Positions 29,961-40,199 of a DNA stretch of 64,000 bases are shown in pieces. The DNA lies in the NCBI RefSeq assembly GCF_009389715.1, contig NC_052407.1, positions 5,397,154-5,461,153 of the forward strand, given 5' to 3'. Origin of the DNA: Phoenix dactylifera. Taxonomy: Eukaryota > Streptophyta > Magnoliopsida > Arecales > Arecaceae. Position numbers and translations under genes: made by a program. The notes below the pieces were generated by a model. The model searched no databases, had not been told where the DNA came from, and was given only the letters and a program-made list of their open reading frames with translations. The first letter of the stretch is position 1. Every line of letters begins with the position of its first letter.

Positions 29961-30444
29961 TTACCGAATTGGGGGCTTGAAGTACATCATTTCCCATCTC
30001 AGCCAAGATAGCTCTGTTGAGTATGCCGGCTTTGGCCAAACCATTCCGAATCTTGGTATTGAGAGCGATGGCTGACTAGGCATATGTGGCGCACCGGCGA
30101 CCGAGAGTGGTAGCTAGGCTGACCAGATTCCGGCAGGACCAGCTCCGTCATTATCTACTGCAGGCCCTGGACCGCCGCGGTCAACACCTACACCTGTTCG
30201 CACCGTTATCTGCTGCATGCTCTAGACTGCCACGATTAGTGCCTGCACCTATTAAATGAGTAGGTTGAACTTCTCATTGTCCACTAGCACGGTGGATTGT
30301 TCCAGCGGAGCAGGTTTCGAGCTCTGCAGTGATTCTCGGAAGGCCAAAGCACGGTGCTGCGAGGCATGCGAGCACCACAGGCTCCTTGCGACCTCATGCT
30401 GATGAACTCTCCCTTCACTTGGTATCAAAGTAGCTGAGGAGTAG
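29961..30444 (-). other. Leader region between PBS and gag
   Basis: Untranslated leader of the Tat-like element with repeated CTGC/GCAC-rich words; no frame recognised. Confidence 0.4.
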
Positions 30445-30461
30445 CCATTCCTTTAGCGCCA
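30445..30461 (-). other. Primer binding site of the Tat-like element
   Basis: On the minus strand TGGCGCTAAAGGAATGG follows the LTR end ACA by 3 bp. It is nearly the same as TGGCGCTAGAGGAAGG after the 5' LTR of the large Gypsy, so both use the same type of tRNA primer. Confidence 0.7.
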
Positions 30462-30464
30462 ATC

Positions 30465-31911
30465 TGTTGTCATAGAATTCGAACTGAGGTCGAAGTGCAA
30501 CTCGAGCGACCCTAAGGATGGTTGGAGACGAGCTGAGCAAGCTAGTTGAGGCATCGGACACTAGTCTCCTCTGATGATGGCCTACAGAAAGTCCTCTTAC
30601 CGAAGACTTTTCGGTGGTGATCCTCCGATGCCTATGTCTGAATAGGAAAGCAATAGTATGAAGGAAAGGAAATTTCAGCGGGGTGTGGTTATAATATTGC
30701 GTAGTGCTTGTTATTGCATACCTAACGTCCTCCGAACCAGCCCTTTATATAGGGAAGTCGGTTTTGTCGTTACTTGGGTTACCATGTATGAGGGTCAGAT
30801 GGCAACCTGTAGTACAGCTTCAGCATAGGCAGTGTACGGTACTGACCGCGCGCCAGATGCAGAACTATTGCAACGACCAGTCACTGACACGACGGCCGAT
30901 TGCCAGGACTGTCAGTCTTTGTTGGCACGTGTCGATTTGTTTCTTGGTCGGAGGCGAAGCTGTTCACTTCAGTGGTTGGCTTCTCAACTGGGGTCGAAGT
31001 TATCTACTTCGGTTTACATCGAGGTTAGTTTGATCCGAGATCGAGGTGTTCAATATTTCTTCTATTATAGAGGGTTAAAAATATTCGAGAGAATGTTCCT
31101 TGTTACGGAGCTCATGATTTGCAAGCCTTTCCTATCCCCAAAAAAAGGGCCAATCAAGCAGAAGTGTTGCCAAGAACCATCAAATTTTGATGGAGTTATA
31201 GGCACGGGCATCATGCGTTAGTTTACTTGGTTTAAGCAAGATTTTTGCAATTCAGGCATGACGTGGGGTGGCGCGGTATCTTGACAGTCACATTGTTTTG
31301 AGTGAAGTGTTAAATAGTTCTTGGCAACTATAACCACTTCTATGTGATTGAACCAATTATGCTAATTAGTACCTTCGCAAATCATCTCACCTCCATTCTT
31401 GATAAGTAACTAGGACTAAGAAATAAACAAATAACGATGTTACGGGCAAAAGGGACTACGTCTACATCAAGACTTTTATGTATTTTATTAATCGAATATA
31501 CCGATGTTTGAACAAGTTGCATCACCTAACTCTCTGTATTCATTTTGATACATATTTTTAACTAAAAAAAACAAGTAATTTTTGTGCACGTTTGGATGGT
31601 TGTTGGTCGAGCTCTTTTTTTGCATGGCTTGTCTCATTTCACAATAAAAAAACAAAAATGGCATCGGCACCATTGCTTGCCGACGGTCGAAATGGGGCCG
31701 TGCACCTCTGCCGTTGAATCAAGATTGCGCCCGCCCAACCTTTTGTGTTCTCGGGTCAATTGGAGAACTTCGGCTGTGGCTTGTGGTCAATGCTTTCACC
31801 CAACTCAATTGCTCGTCTCTTACCAGGTTCACATGAAGGTAAGTTTATACCCAAGGAATTTTTTCACTACCTCGTGGATATCTCTCCCAGCGTGAGACAA
31901 TTCGTGTATTA
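30465..31911 (-). repeat. 5' LTR of the Tat-like element
   Basis: 1447 bp, starting TGTTGTCATAG on the plus strand next to the primer site and ending GTGTATTA, where the hAT transposase resumes. A minus-strand TATATAAA box lies at 30744-30751 and matches the one in the other LTR. Confidence 0.8.
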
Positions 31912-32817
31912 AAATATTCTTCTACTTTTACTGAACATGTTGAAGTATCTACACATCTTAAAACTAGGGTCATTTGTTCCTGATGGCTTGCATCAGAAGT
32001 GTAATCAAATATTACAGAAAAATATTTTGCTTCTTTAATCTTTTTAAGTATTATAGCTTTAATTTCAGATGCTAACATTTGAATCAATTCATTTTGAATA
32101 TTATGACCTAAATAATGATTGTAAATTTCACCATGTTGAATGCGTCGAATATGTTTTTGCATTATTGGATCAAATTCTGCAATCGTTTCAATAAAACTTA
32201 GAAAATTTCCGTTATTGCTTTGATAGATCTTTTCATTCTTTCCTCGAAATGCTAAATTATTTTTTGCAAGATTTTTTACGACAGCAATAATTCTAAATAG
32301 AACTTTTTTCCAATGATCCTTCTCTTGGTTTATTTGTTCTTGGAGATTTTTATCAATTATATTATTTTTAGCAATCTCACTTCTAACTCAATCCACCTAT
32401 TCATGCTAATGATATGTTCATTAGTTGTTTCATGACTTTTAAACTTGATACCTAGATTTTTCCAATCCCTACTTCCTTCATTGACTAATTGACTCGTGCT
32501 AGACTTTGAATCAAATAATTTACAGCAAAAACAATATACTCTATCCAAATCTTTCGAATACACTAACCATATTCTATCATGTTTTTCACCATTAGGTAAC
32601 TTACGAATATAATATATCGTAGAAAAGTGTCTATTGTTTTCATCCTTAGGAAAATGAAAATCATAATCCCTAATTGGACCTCTTTCCACTATTAGATCTC
32701 TAAATTTTGTATCAATTATTTTCCATCGACCAGAATCATATAAATTTGTAGGAATAGAACTAGTTTCACTATCTTTTTTCTTGTTTATCCTATTTCCATC
32801 TGATTCTCCATTGTGTT
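31912..32817 (-). pseudogene. hAT transposase, N-terminal half (TTF/MYM-type), interrupted
   Basis: The minus-strand frame from 32817 reads YDSGRWKIIDTKFRDLIVE, RGPIRDYDFHFPKDENNRHF, DRIWLVYSKDLDRVYCFCCK (TTF-type zinc finger), GSRDWKNLGIKFKSHETTNEH, then after one frameshift near 32380 [34 protein letters not shown] and [20 protein letters not shown] (DUF4371). This is the conserved order of plant hAT transposases often annotated 'zinc finger MYM-type protein 1-like'. The frame stops at VEEYF, where the Tat-like LTR begins, so the RNase H-fold C-terminus with the dimerisation domain is missing. Upstream residues continue at 44140 beyond the large Gypsy. Confidence 0.9.
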
Positions 32818-32880
32818 TGTTATGGGGGAATTGAGCCGCCATGCCCCACGTGATCGGCACGCGTATCCAGGAAAGCTACA

Positions 32881-33122
32881 GCTGCCCTATGATCCAGCAC
32901 TCCGACCCCGAGTCGGACCTCCTCGGCTCCGCAGCCCGACCCCGGGTCGGCTGCCCTATGATCCAGCACTCCGACCCCGAGTCGGACCTCCTCGGCTCCG
33001 CAGCCCGACCCCGGGTCGGCTGCCCTATGATCCAGCACTCCGACCCCGAGTCGGACCTCCTCGGCTTCGCAGCCCGACCCCGGGTCGGCTGCCCTATGAT
33101 CCAGCATTCCGACCCCGAGTCG
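32881..33122 (+). repeat. 69-bp tandem units in the 5' LTR
   Basis: Units start at 32881, 32950, 33019 and 33088 (partial), period exactly 69. Each full unit holds two short inverted repeats, CCGACCCCGAGTCGG and CCGACCCCGGGTCGG. The 3' LTR has one unit less. Confidence 0.93.
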
Positions 33123-33365
33123 GAGATCTTTTGATAACGACAGGCTATTCTCCAGAGGCACGCCGCCTCCTGCTCCACTACTCCCTGCAACGGCTGTACC
33201 CGATGCTGCCCACGATCTCCTGTATCAACCGTACAAAGCGGAGCTCCACTACGCCCTGCCATGACCGTACCCAGCGCTGCTCCACGACGCCCCGTAACGG
33301 CCATGTCAGTGGCCATTCTATCGTGCCCCACGACGACAAACCCCCTGAGAGACCTCCCAGCCAGG

Positions 33366-33372
33366 TATATAT
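33366..33372 (+). promoter_or_regulatory. TATA box of the 5' LTR
   Basis: TATATAT in CCAGGTATATATGCGGC. The same sequence lies at 43878-43884 in the 3' LTR. A transcription start ~30 bp downstream would define the R region. Inference from position. Confidence 0.6.
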
Positions 33373-33628
33373 GCGGCTGGGGGGAGAAGGGGGGGGTAAG
33401 CAATACCTCCCAGAGCACTCTCTCCCACTTGTGATTATCATCTCTCCTCCTCCAATCTCCTCTGACTTGACCGTCGAGGGCCATCACCACCCTGGTGGTG
33501 GTGCAAGGCTTGTTTGCAGGTTCCTTGGCGGAAGGTGGAGCGCAACCAGCACCAACCAAGACAACTCAGGCGGAACCCCGTTCACACCGTCGTGTCAATC
33601 GTTCTCGGTTTGGACCACCAGCAACAGT

Positions 33629-33645
33629 TGGCGCTAGAGGAAGGG
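33629..33645 (+). other. Gypsy primer binding site
   Basis: TGGCGCTAGAGGAAGGG begins two bases after the LTR end CA. This is the usual place for the tRNA-primed start of minus-strand DNA synthesis. The exact tRNA is not assigned. Confidence 0.8.
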
Positions 33646-33666
33646 CCGAATCTCAGAACGATCGTA

Positions 33667-35247
33667 ATGGCACGGCGAGGTGGTCGCGGAGCTTCCAATG
33701 CTTCCGGTCGCGGAGCCTCTCGCGCCTCTGGCCGGGAGGCTGCTGCGTCCCCAACACACTCTCAGCAGCATTCCACCGCTTCTCCTCCCATTCAGACGGT
33801 CGAACCTGCTCAGTTCGACCAGCTAGCCCAGCAGGTTCGCACCCTCGCGGAGGCAGTGCAGAATCTGCAGGGTGTGATCTCTCGGGTGCCGCAGCGGGCT
33901 CAGGAGCCGCTGCTCCCCGAGCACTCGCCTCTTCCTCACAACCCGCGCTCCTTCCTCTCCCATGGAGAGGAGCGCCGGCGCGGGAGGATTCTCGAGTGCG
34001 GTCCATTCTGCCAGGACCTTCTCATCGGAGCTGCGCGGGGTACGAGAGGCGGACCCGGGCGCGTTCTCAGACACCCCAGTCCTCGAGGGGCCCGCACTCC
34101 AGTCGGTCCCCCTCGCGCGCTCCTTGTCTCCCACCCACCGGTCGCGCTCCCTGGACCGGCGGGTGGACGATCTCCACAGACAGCTCAGGTCCTGAAGGGC
34201 CACTCCAAAGATCCCTTCGCCGACTTGGAAATCTCCTCCCAGCCGGCGCTTGCCTCAAGGATCCTGCGAACCCTAAACCCGCCGGGGTTCAAAATGCCGG
34301 CGATCGAACCCTACGACGGGGCGGCGGACCCACGGGACCACGTGGAGAGTTTCAGGACTCTTATGCTCCTCCATGGAGCATCGGATCCTCTCCTCTGCAA
34401 GGCCTTCCCGGCGACCCTCCGCGGCCCGGCAAGGGCGTGGTTCGCCGGCCTGGAGGCTAATTCCATCCAGTCCTTCCACCAGTTCACCGTCTCTTCATCA
34501 GCCATTTCGCCGTCAGTAGCCGGCGAAGACTGGTCTCCGACTCCCTCTTCGATGTCCGGCAGAACGAGGGAGAGAGCCTGCGGGATTATCTCACCCGCTT
34601 CAACAAGGCAACACTGGAGGTCCGGAATTTGAGCCAGGAGGTGGCTCTCTCAGCCCTGAAGCGAGGCTTCCGGAAGGGCAGACTCACCTTCTCCCTGGAC
34701 AAACGCCTGCCGCGGAGCTTCCCGGAGCTGTTGTCTCGGGCAAACCAGTATGCAGACGCCGAGGAGGCAGCCTCCCACCGGAACAAGGAGGCCGCCGAGG
34801 CCCCTCTAAAGCCCGGGAAGAAAAGGCGAAAAGAGGCACCCCAGAGGAGGAGCCCGACGCCTCAACGCCGGCGCAGAAGCCCGTCACCAGCAAGGAACCA
34901 CGGCGCCACACGCCCTCGTTCTCCGCACCGACGCTTCAACCGGTACACCCCACTCCTGGCCCCCGGGCCCAGATCCTCATGGAGGTCAAGGGGCGGGAGG
35001 ACCTCCCCGGTCCCGAGGCAGATGAAGAAGATCCCTGGGAGGAAGCCTTCTCGGCGTACTGTGAGTACCACCGAGACCACGGCCACGATACCGAAGACTG
35101 CTTCCAGCTTCGGGACGAGATCGAGGCTCTCATTCGCCGAGGGCGTCTCGGTCCGATATGTAAACGACCGACGTTCCCGCCGCAGACCCGCGTCCAGCCG
35201 ACCCGGCCCCTCAGGAGCCTCGGGAGCAGAATCGACCCGTTGCGGGA
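33667..35247 (+). pseudogene. Gypsy gag, frameshifted
   Basis: The structural (capsid) protein that packages element RNA. It starts MARRGGRGASNASGRG 22 bp after the primer site. A predicted coiled segment follows (FDQLAQQVRTLAEAVQNLQ), then the gag core PPGFKMPAIEPYDGAADPRD, LMLLHGASDPLLCKAFPAT and LRGPARAWFAGLEANSIQSF. After a frameshift near 34490 the frame continues with SQEVALSALKRGFRKGRL and LPRSFPELLSRANQYAD, then an Arg/Pro-rich basic tail. After another shift near 34975 comes a zinc-knuckle-like CEYHRDHGHDTEDC and LRDEIEALIRRG. Two or three one-base shifts break what should be one frame. Length (~520 codons) is normal for Tat gag. Confidence 0.88.
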
Positions 35248-35850
35248 GTGATCCACACCATCACTGGGGGCTGCTCTCGGCCCGTGAGGAACGCAGGGGG
35301 CTCGGCGGAAGTATCAGGAGTGGCCGTCGCGAAGAGGCAGCGGGTCGGAAATGTAATCACTTTTTGTGATGAAGATGTAAAGGGGGTTCAGACTCCCCAC
35401 GATGACGCCATGGTGATCTCTCTCACTATGGCGGACTATGATGTAAGGCGTGTTCTTGTGGATAGTGGAAGCTCAGCTGATATTTTGTATTACGAGGCCT
35501 TCCCAAAAAGATGGCTTTTCCGACAATTGTTGCACAAAACATCCACCCCCCTCATAGGATTCACTGGAGACGCTATCCTCGGCCGAAGGTGTCATCGAGC
35601 TGCCTGTGACTGCGGGCATTGCACCCGCAGAAGCCACGGTGCGGCTCGGGTTCTTGGTCGTCCGTGTCCCCTCGGCCTACAACGCTATCCTCGGACGACC
35701 CGGACTGAACGCCCTTCGCGCGGTGGTTTCTACCTACCATTTGCTCATGCGGTTCCCCCACAGCGGCCGGGATTGGAGAGGTCCGAGGTGACCAGCCGAC
35801 CGCACGCAGTGTTTCCTAGCAACTCTCAAAGGGAAGAAGCCCATGGAGGC
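35248..35850 (+). pseudogene. Gypsy aspartic protease region
   Basis: Retropepsin that cuts the polyprotein. VLVDSGSSADILYYEAF carries the catalytic Asp-Ser-Gly. Then, after a frameshift near 35570, GIAPAEATVRLGFLVV and SAYNAILGRPGLNALRAVVS give the flap/ILGRP element typical of Gypsy proteases, and STYHLLMRFP follows. Confidence 0.87.
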
Positions 35851-36750
35851 CCTAAGCGTCGAGTCACTTGACGCCAGAGACGAAGTGGCCTTGCGGCACG
35901 GGGAGCCGGCCGAGGGCGTAATCGAAGTTCCCCTCGAAGAAGGCCGCCCGGACCGCACGGTCCGGGTCGGTGCCAACCTCGACTTGGAAGCTCGGCTCCG
36001 GTTAGTGGAATTCCTCCGAGCCAATGCAGATGTGTTTGCCCTGGTCGGCGGCCGATGTACCTGGGATCGACCCGGAGGTCGTTTCTCACGCCCTCAAACG
36101 TCGACCCGACCCACCGACCAGTAAAGCAAAAGAAGAGACACTGTGCCCCGGATCGGATCCGGGTGGTCGACCAGGAGGTAGGACAAACTCTTGGAGGCAG
36201 GTTTCATAAGAGAGGTGAGCTACCCGAGTGGCTGGCAAACGTCGTACTTGTCCGGAAGGCGAGCGGGAAGTGGAGGATGTGCGTCGACTACACCGACCTG
36301 AACAAGGCGTGCCCCAAAGGATAGCTTTCCGCTTCCACGGATAGACCAACTGGTCGACGGCGACTTCCGGATATCAGCTACTGTCTTTTATGGACGCCTT
36401 CTCCGGCTACAACCAAATAATGATGGCTCCACAGGACGAGGAGAAAACTGCCTTCATAACAGACCGGGGGCTGTACTGTTACAAGGTAATGCCCTTCGGT
36501 CTGAAAGACGCTGGCGCCACTTACCAGCGCCTCGTCAATAAAATCTTCAAGGAGCAGATCGGCCGGAATATGGAGGTGTAACGTGGACGATATGCTGGTA
36601 AAAAGCCGCCATGCAGACCAGCACATTGCAGATACTGGAGGAGACTTTCACCACCTTGCGAAAGTTTCGCATGAAGCTAAACCCAGCGAAGTGCGCTTTT
36701 GGTGCTTCGGCCGGGAGGTTCCTCGGTTTCATTGTCAACCAGCGCGGGAT
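35851..36750 (+). pseudogene. Gypsy reverse transcriptase
   Basis: Frames in order: DLEARLRLVEFLRANADVFA, then VVLVRKASGKWRMCVDYTDL and NKACPKG. After an extra base near 36322 come MDAFSGYNQIMMAPQDEEKT and GLYCYKVMPFGLKDAGATYQ. The catalytic YVDD box lies at about 36576-36590, where an extra A in TGTAACGTGG turns the tyrosine codon into a stop. The thumb (KLNPAKCAFGASAGRFLGF) follows. All polymerase motifs are present; at least four single-base indels break the frame. Confidence 0.9.
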
Positions 36751-37330
36751 CGAGGCCAACCCGGACAAGATCAAAGCCATCCAAGATATGTCCCCTCCGA
36801 CCAAAGTGAAGGAGGTTCAGGAGCTCGCTGGAAGGGTCGCGCGCCTCGGACGATTTGTGGCAAAGTCGGCCGAACGCTGCCAACCATTCTTCAAGGTGTT
36901 GAAGCGCCCAAAAGACTTCCTCTGGACGGCCGAATGTCATGGCGGTGTTCGACCAGCTCAGGAGTACATGGCGTCTCCTCCCCCTGCTGTCCAAGCCGCA
37001 AGAGGGGGAGATGCTCTACCTTTACCTGGCGGTCTCCCCAACGCGCAGTCAGCGCAGTACTGGTTCGGGAAGAGGCAAGACTTCAGAAGCCTGTATACTA
37101 CATCAGCCGAGTCCTCCGGGATGCCGAGACGCGGTACAACGAAGGCTGAGAAGATCGCCTTCGCGCTGCTGACTGCGACCAGGAGGCTTCGGCCCTATTT
37201 CCAGGCTCATTCTGTCACCTTTTGACCGATCAACCACTGCGGCAGATTCTCAGCAATCCAGAGAATGCGGGACGGCTGGTGAAGTGGCAGTAGAACTTGG
37301 TGAGTTCGACATCCGCTACCAGCCCCGACC
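36751..37330 (+). pseudogene. Gypsy RNase H (first)
   Basis: Follows the RT thumb and connection (IKAIQDMSPPTKVKEVQELA, GRVARLGRFVAKSAERC). The RNase H-like part includes MLYLYLAVSP, then in a shifted frame KPVYYISRVLRDAETRYNE and KIAFALLTATRRLRPYFQAH, ending near LVKW. One G missing from a GGG near 37288 produces an artificial stop. Confidence 0.82.
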
Positions 37331-37796
37331 AGCCCATCAAGGCCCAGGTGCTCGCGGACTTTCTCGCTGAGTGCACTGTGCAGGAGGCGGAACCTAAGCC
37401 GCCGGAGACACCAGCCTCGATCTCCCGATCTGGACGCTCCACATTGACGGGTCGTCGAACCCTGAAGGTGAGGGGCTGGCTGGTCCTCACCAATCCCGAT
37501 GGAGTGATAGCCGAGTATGCCTTGAGGTTCGGATTTCAGTGACCAACAATGAGGCGGAGTACGAGGCCCTAGTCGCGGGACTCAAACTCGCCAAGGAGCT
37601 CGGCATCCGGCGTCTGAAAGTCTTCACCGACTCCCAGCTGGTGGTCGGGCAGGTTCGAGGGGGAGTTCGAGGCCGGAGCCCGACCATGCAGAGCTACGTC
37701 CGGAAGGTGCAAACACTCATTCCCGACCTCGGCAGTGTTGACATTCAGCAGGTCCCGAGAGCGAAAATGCCAGGGCCGACAGGTTGTCCCGCCTAG
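37331..37796 (+). pseudogene. Gypsy second RNase H (archaeal-type, Tat hallmark)
   Basis: A second, separate RNase H domain. After AQVLADFLAECT comes WTLHIDGSSN (first Asp) in one frame. Then VTNNEAEYEALVAGLKLAKE (Glu) and LKVFTDSQLVVGQV (Asp) follow, with YVRKVQTLIPDL and IQQVPRAKM. This type of extra RNase H between RT-RH and integrase is a known mark of the Tat lineage and decides the classification here. Split by two frameshifts. Confidence 0.87.
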
Positions 37797-38059
37797 TGGA
37801 CGCAGACAGCGCACATACTTGGTCCGAGGGGCAATCTACCTGGAGACCCTGGAATGCCCCGAGCATTGACGGGGCTGGAGCGGTGATGGCAATTGATCCG
37901 GAGCCGTCTTGGGATGGACCCGCTCGTCGCCTACCTCGCCGAAGGAATCCTCCTGAAGACGAAGATCAGGCCCCGGCGGCTTTGTCAAGAAGTCCGCCCA
38001 CTACGTACTTTATGAAGGGAGGCTGTATCGGACCTCGTTTACCGCCCCCCTCTTAAGGT

Positions 38060-39142
38060 GCCTCCGCCCCGCGGAAAGCGGCCTACGCCCTCGGCGAAGT
38101 CCACGAAGGCATCTGCGGATCGCACTTGGGGGCCTTAGGTCCTTGGCGCATAAGATCATGAGGCAAGGCTACTATTGGCCGACCTTGTTGGAGGACTCGA
38201 AGGACCACGTGCGGAAATGCGACGCCTGCCAGCGCCACGCCAACGTCCAGAGAGTCCCCTCTGTCCCCTTGGCGCCAATCACCGCGCCCTGGCCCTTCGC
38301 ACAGTGGGGAAATGGATATCTCGACCATTCCCCGTCGCTTCGGCCCCAGCGGAAATTTTTGATTGTCGCCATCGACTACTTCACCCAAGTGGGTGGAGGC
38401 AGAGCCACTGGCCACCATCACGGAGGCACAAGTCCGGAAGTTCGTGAAGAAGAACATCATTGTCCGATTTGGAGTACCTCGGGTCCTCATCTCGGATAAC
38501 GGTCGACAGTTTGATAACAAGCATTCCGGGACTTCTGCGAGGAATTCGGGATCGAGCATCGGTTCACATCCGTGTCGCCATCCCCAAACCAACGGCGAGG
38601 CCGAGGTCACAAATCGGACAATCCTCCAAGGTATCAAAGCGCGGATCGGCCGGACGGGGCAAGCTTGGGTCGAGGAACTCGAGAATGTCTTTGGGCGTAT
38701 CGGGACCACACAACGGACTCCTACTGGAGAGACGCCTTTCAGCCTAACCTATGGCACGGAAGCCGTTGCCCCGTGGAGCTCGGACTCCCCTCGCCTCGGG
38801 TGGCCGCGCACCGACCCGAGGCCAATTCAGAGCAACTCCGAGGGAACTTGGATCTCTTGGAAGAGGCAAGGGAAATGGCTCAGGTACGGATGGCAATGTA
38901 TCAGCAGAGGGTGGCCCGATATTACAACTCCAAAGTCGACCGAAGCTTTTCAGAATTGGAGATCTGGTGCTGAGGCGAGCTAAGGCATCTCAACCTACGG
39001 AAGGTGGGAAGCTAGCGCCAAATTGGGAAGGCCCGTATAAAGTTCGTTGGGTAAACCGACTGGCTCCTACCAGTTGGAAGCCCTAGATGGCCGAGAAATT
39101 CCAAGGGGCTGGAATTCCGCTAACCTGCGGATGTATTACCAG
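38060..39142 (+). pseudogene. Gypsy integrase with GPY/F tail
   Basis: Inserts the DNA copy into the genome. The zinc finger region gives AHKIMRQGYYWPTLLED and VRKCDACQRHANVQ (HHCC). Core pieces follow in changing frames: KFLIVAIDYFTQV (Asp), EAEPLATITEAQVRKFV, RFGVPRVLISDNGRQFDN (Asp), and HPQTNGEAEVTNRTILQGIK (Glu). Then YGTEAVAP, MYQQRVARYYNSKV, LVLRRAKASQPTEGGKLAP and NWEGPYKV (GPY/F domain), ending with a stop at about 39142. Catalytic residues are all present; four or more single-base shifts break the frame. Confidence 0.9.
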
Positions 39143-40199
39143 TAGAACAACAAGGCCAGAAAGACAATTTAAAAAGGTGCAATACTTTTCATTTCAATAA
39201 TTTCTGGTTACAGTGGCGTGCTCGTGTGATTACAAGGAATTCCCAGAGGGGAATTAGGGAGTAAAGAAAGTAAAGAAGAGGTGGGGACCCAAACCCTCAA
39301 CCCAGGGCGGCTGCAGTCCCACCAGAAGTGGGTGCTTCTAACCGGAGGCGCCATCCAGCACCTCACCAAAAAGAGGAGGAGCCGCCGCAGAAGAAGCTCC
39401 CGCTGCCCCCAGGGGAACGCCGCCTCCAAAGGATATTCCCATCTTCCCCAGTGGTAGGGAAGAGAAGGGATTCAAGGGGGAAGAGTATATGGAGGCGCGG
39501 TCCCGGATTGAGCGTCCGGCGCAGAGCTCAACCGGGAGGCTGAACTTCAAGGAGGGGAGATGTGATCCCGGATGAAACGCCTAGAGCGGAGTTCCGCCGG
39601 GGAGACCCTCCTTGTTGATCCCAGATGAAACGGCTAGTTGGCTGAAGTTGTAAGGGGAGCGCCTCCCCTTTCCTTCGACAGGAGTCTCTCAGTCATATGC
39701 CAAGGAGGAGGTCCGCGATCCATGGCAACCTGCAGCTCCGGCTTGGCAAATTCCATCGTACCTGCACCTGTATTTATAGCCAAGCTGCGGCCCCCTGGTA
39801 GTTCCGATACGGGTGGCTCCAATAAATGCAGGCGCACTGAATCCGGAGCCGTTCCGGCTCCCGAGGCGTATCTCCCCGCGATTTCCTAAGCGTCATTCTC
39901 CTTAAATCGCATTCTTTGTGCAGGACGATCCGGGTTGACGTATACCCCTAGGTCCACGTGTCTCCGCTCGCGCCCAGGCCGCATCCTCCTCGAAGAACCC
40001 GCGTATCGCGGCCGCTCAACTAACACTCCTCACCAAGCAGCAACTGGCGATCCGATTTCCCAGGTAACGGCATTAATTAGCGTTTAATACCTTCTCGTGT
40101 TCCCCCCAGGCAACGCTTGGAGGAGAGGAGAAACACGGTCGCGGCTGGGCACAGAGAAACCCCGATGGGCGGCGAGCGACAAGTGGGCGACCAACGAGT
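39143..40199 (+). other. Gypsy 3' untranslated region, unique part
   Basis: Non-coding in the sense direction. It contains a small duplication (GATCCCGGATGAAACGCCTAG at about 39563, GATCCCAGATGAAACGGCTAG at about 39615) and, on the minus strand, a TATAAATA box at 39771-39778. Minus-strand frames here (for example 39208-39429) show no recognised domain. Confidence 0.6.
39771..39778 (-). promoter_or_regulatory. Possible antisense TATA box
   Basis: TATAAATA on the minus strand within GGCTATAAATACAGG. A transcript from it would run leftward, antisense to integrase. It is a perfect plant TATA match, but no initiator or antisense ORF with a known domain was found, so this is suggestive only. Confidence 0.3.

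Larger units (their letters stand above)
25432..31911 (-). mobile_element. Degraded Tat-like Gypsy LTR retrotransposon, minus strand
   Basis: Two ~1.4-kb direct repeats (25432-26800 and 30465-31911) bound a 3.7-kb interior. Orientation follows from three signs: a gag remnant on the minus strand (29960-28870), a primer-binding-site-like sequence next to the right repeat (30445-30461), and TATA boxes on the minus strand of both LTRs. No protease, RT, RNase H or integrase remains, so it is non-autonomous. An ORF antisense to the element lies on the plus strand (27778-28905), as described for some Tat-lineage elements. The interior also holds a piece of another LTR family with a TRIM inside. The LTRs differ by many substitutions and a ~58-bp indel, so the insertion is old. 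The right end interrupts the hAT transposase. Confidence 0.75.
32818..33626 (+). repeat. 5' LTR of the Tat-type Gypsy
   Basis: 809 bp, TGTTATGGGG...CAGCAACA. It contains three full 69-bp tandem units plus a partial one (32881-33122) and a plus-strand TATATAT box (33366-33372) as likely promoter. Confidence 0.92.

Noticed and set aside
32820..33161. Repetitive frames in the 5' LTR on both strands
   Set aside because: Translation of the 69-bp LTR tandem units (69 is divisible by three); not a protein gene.
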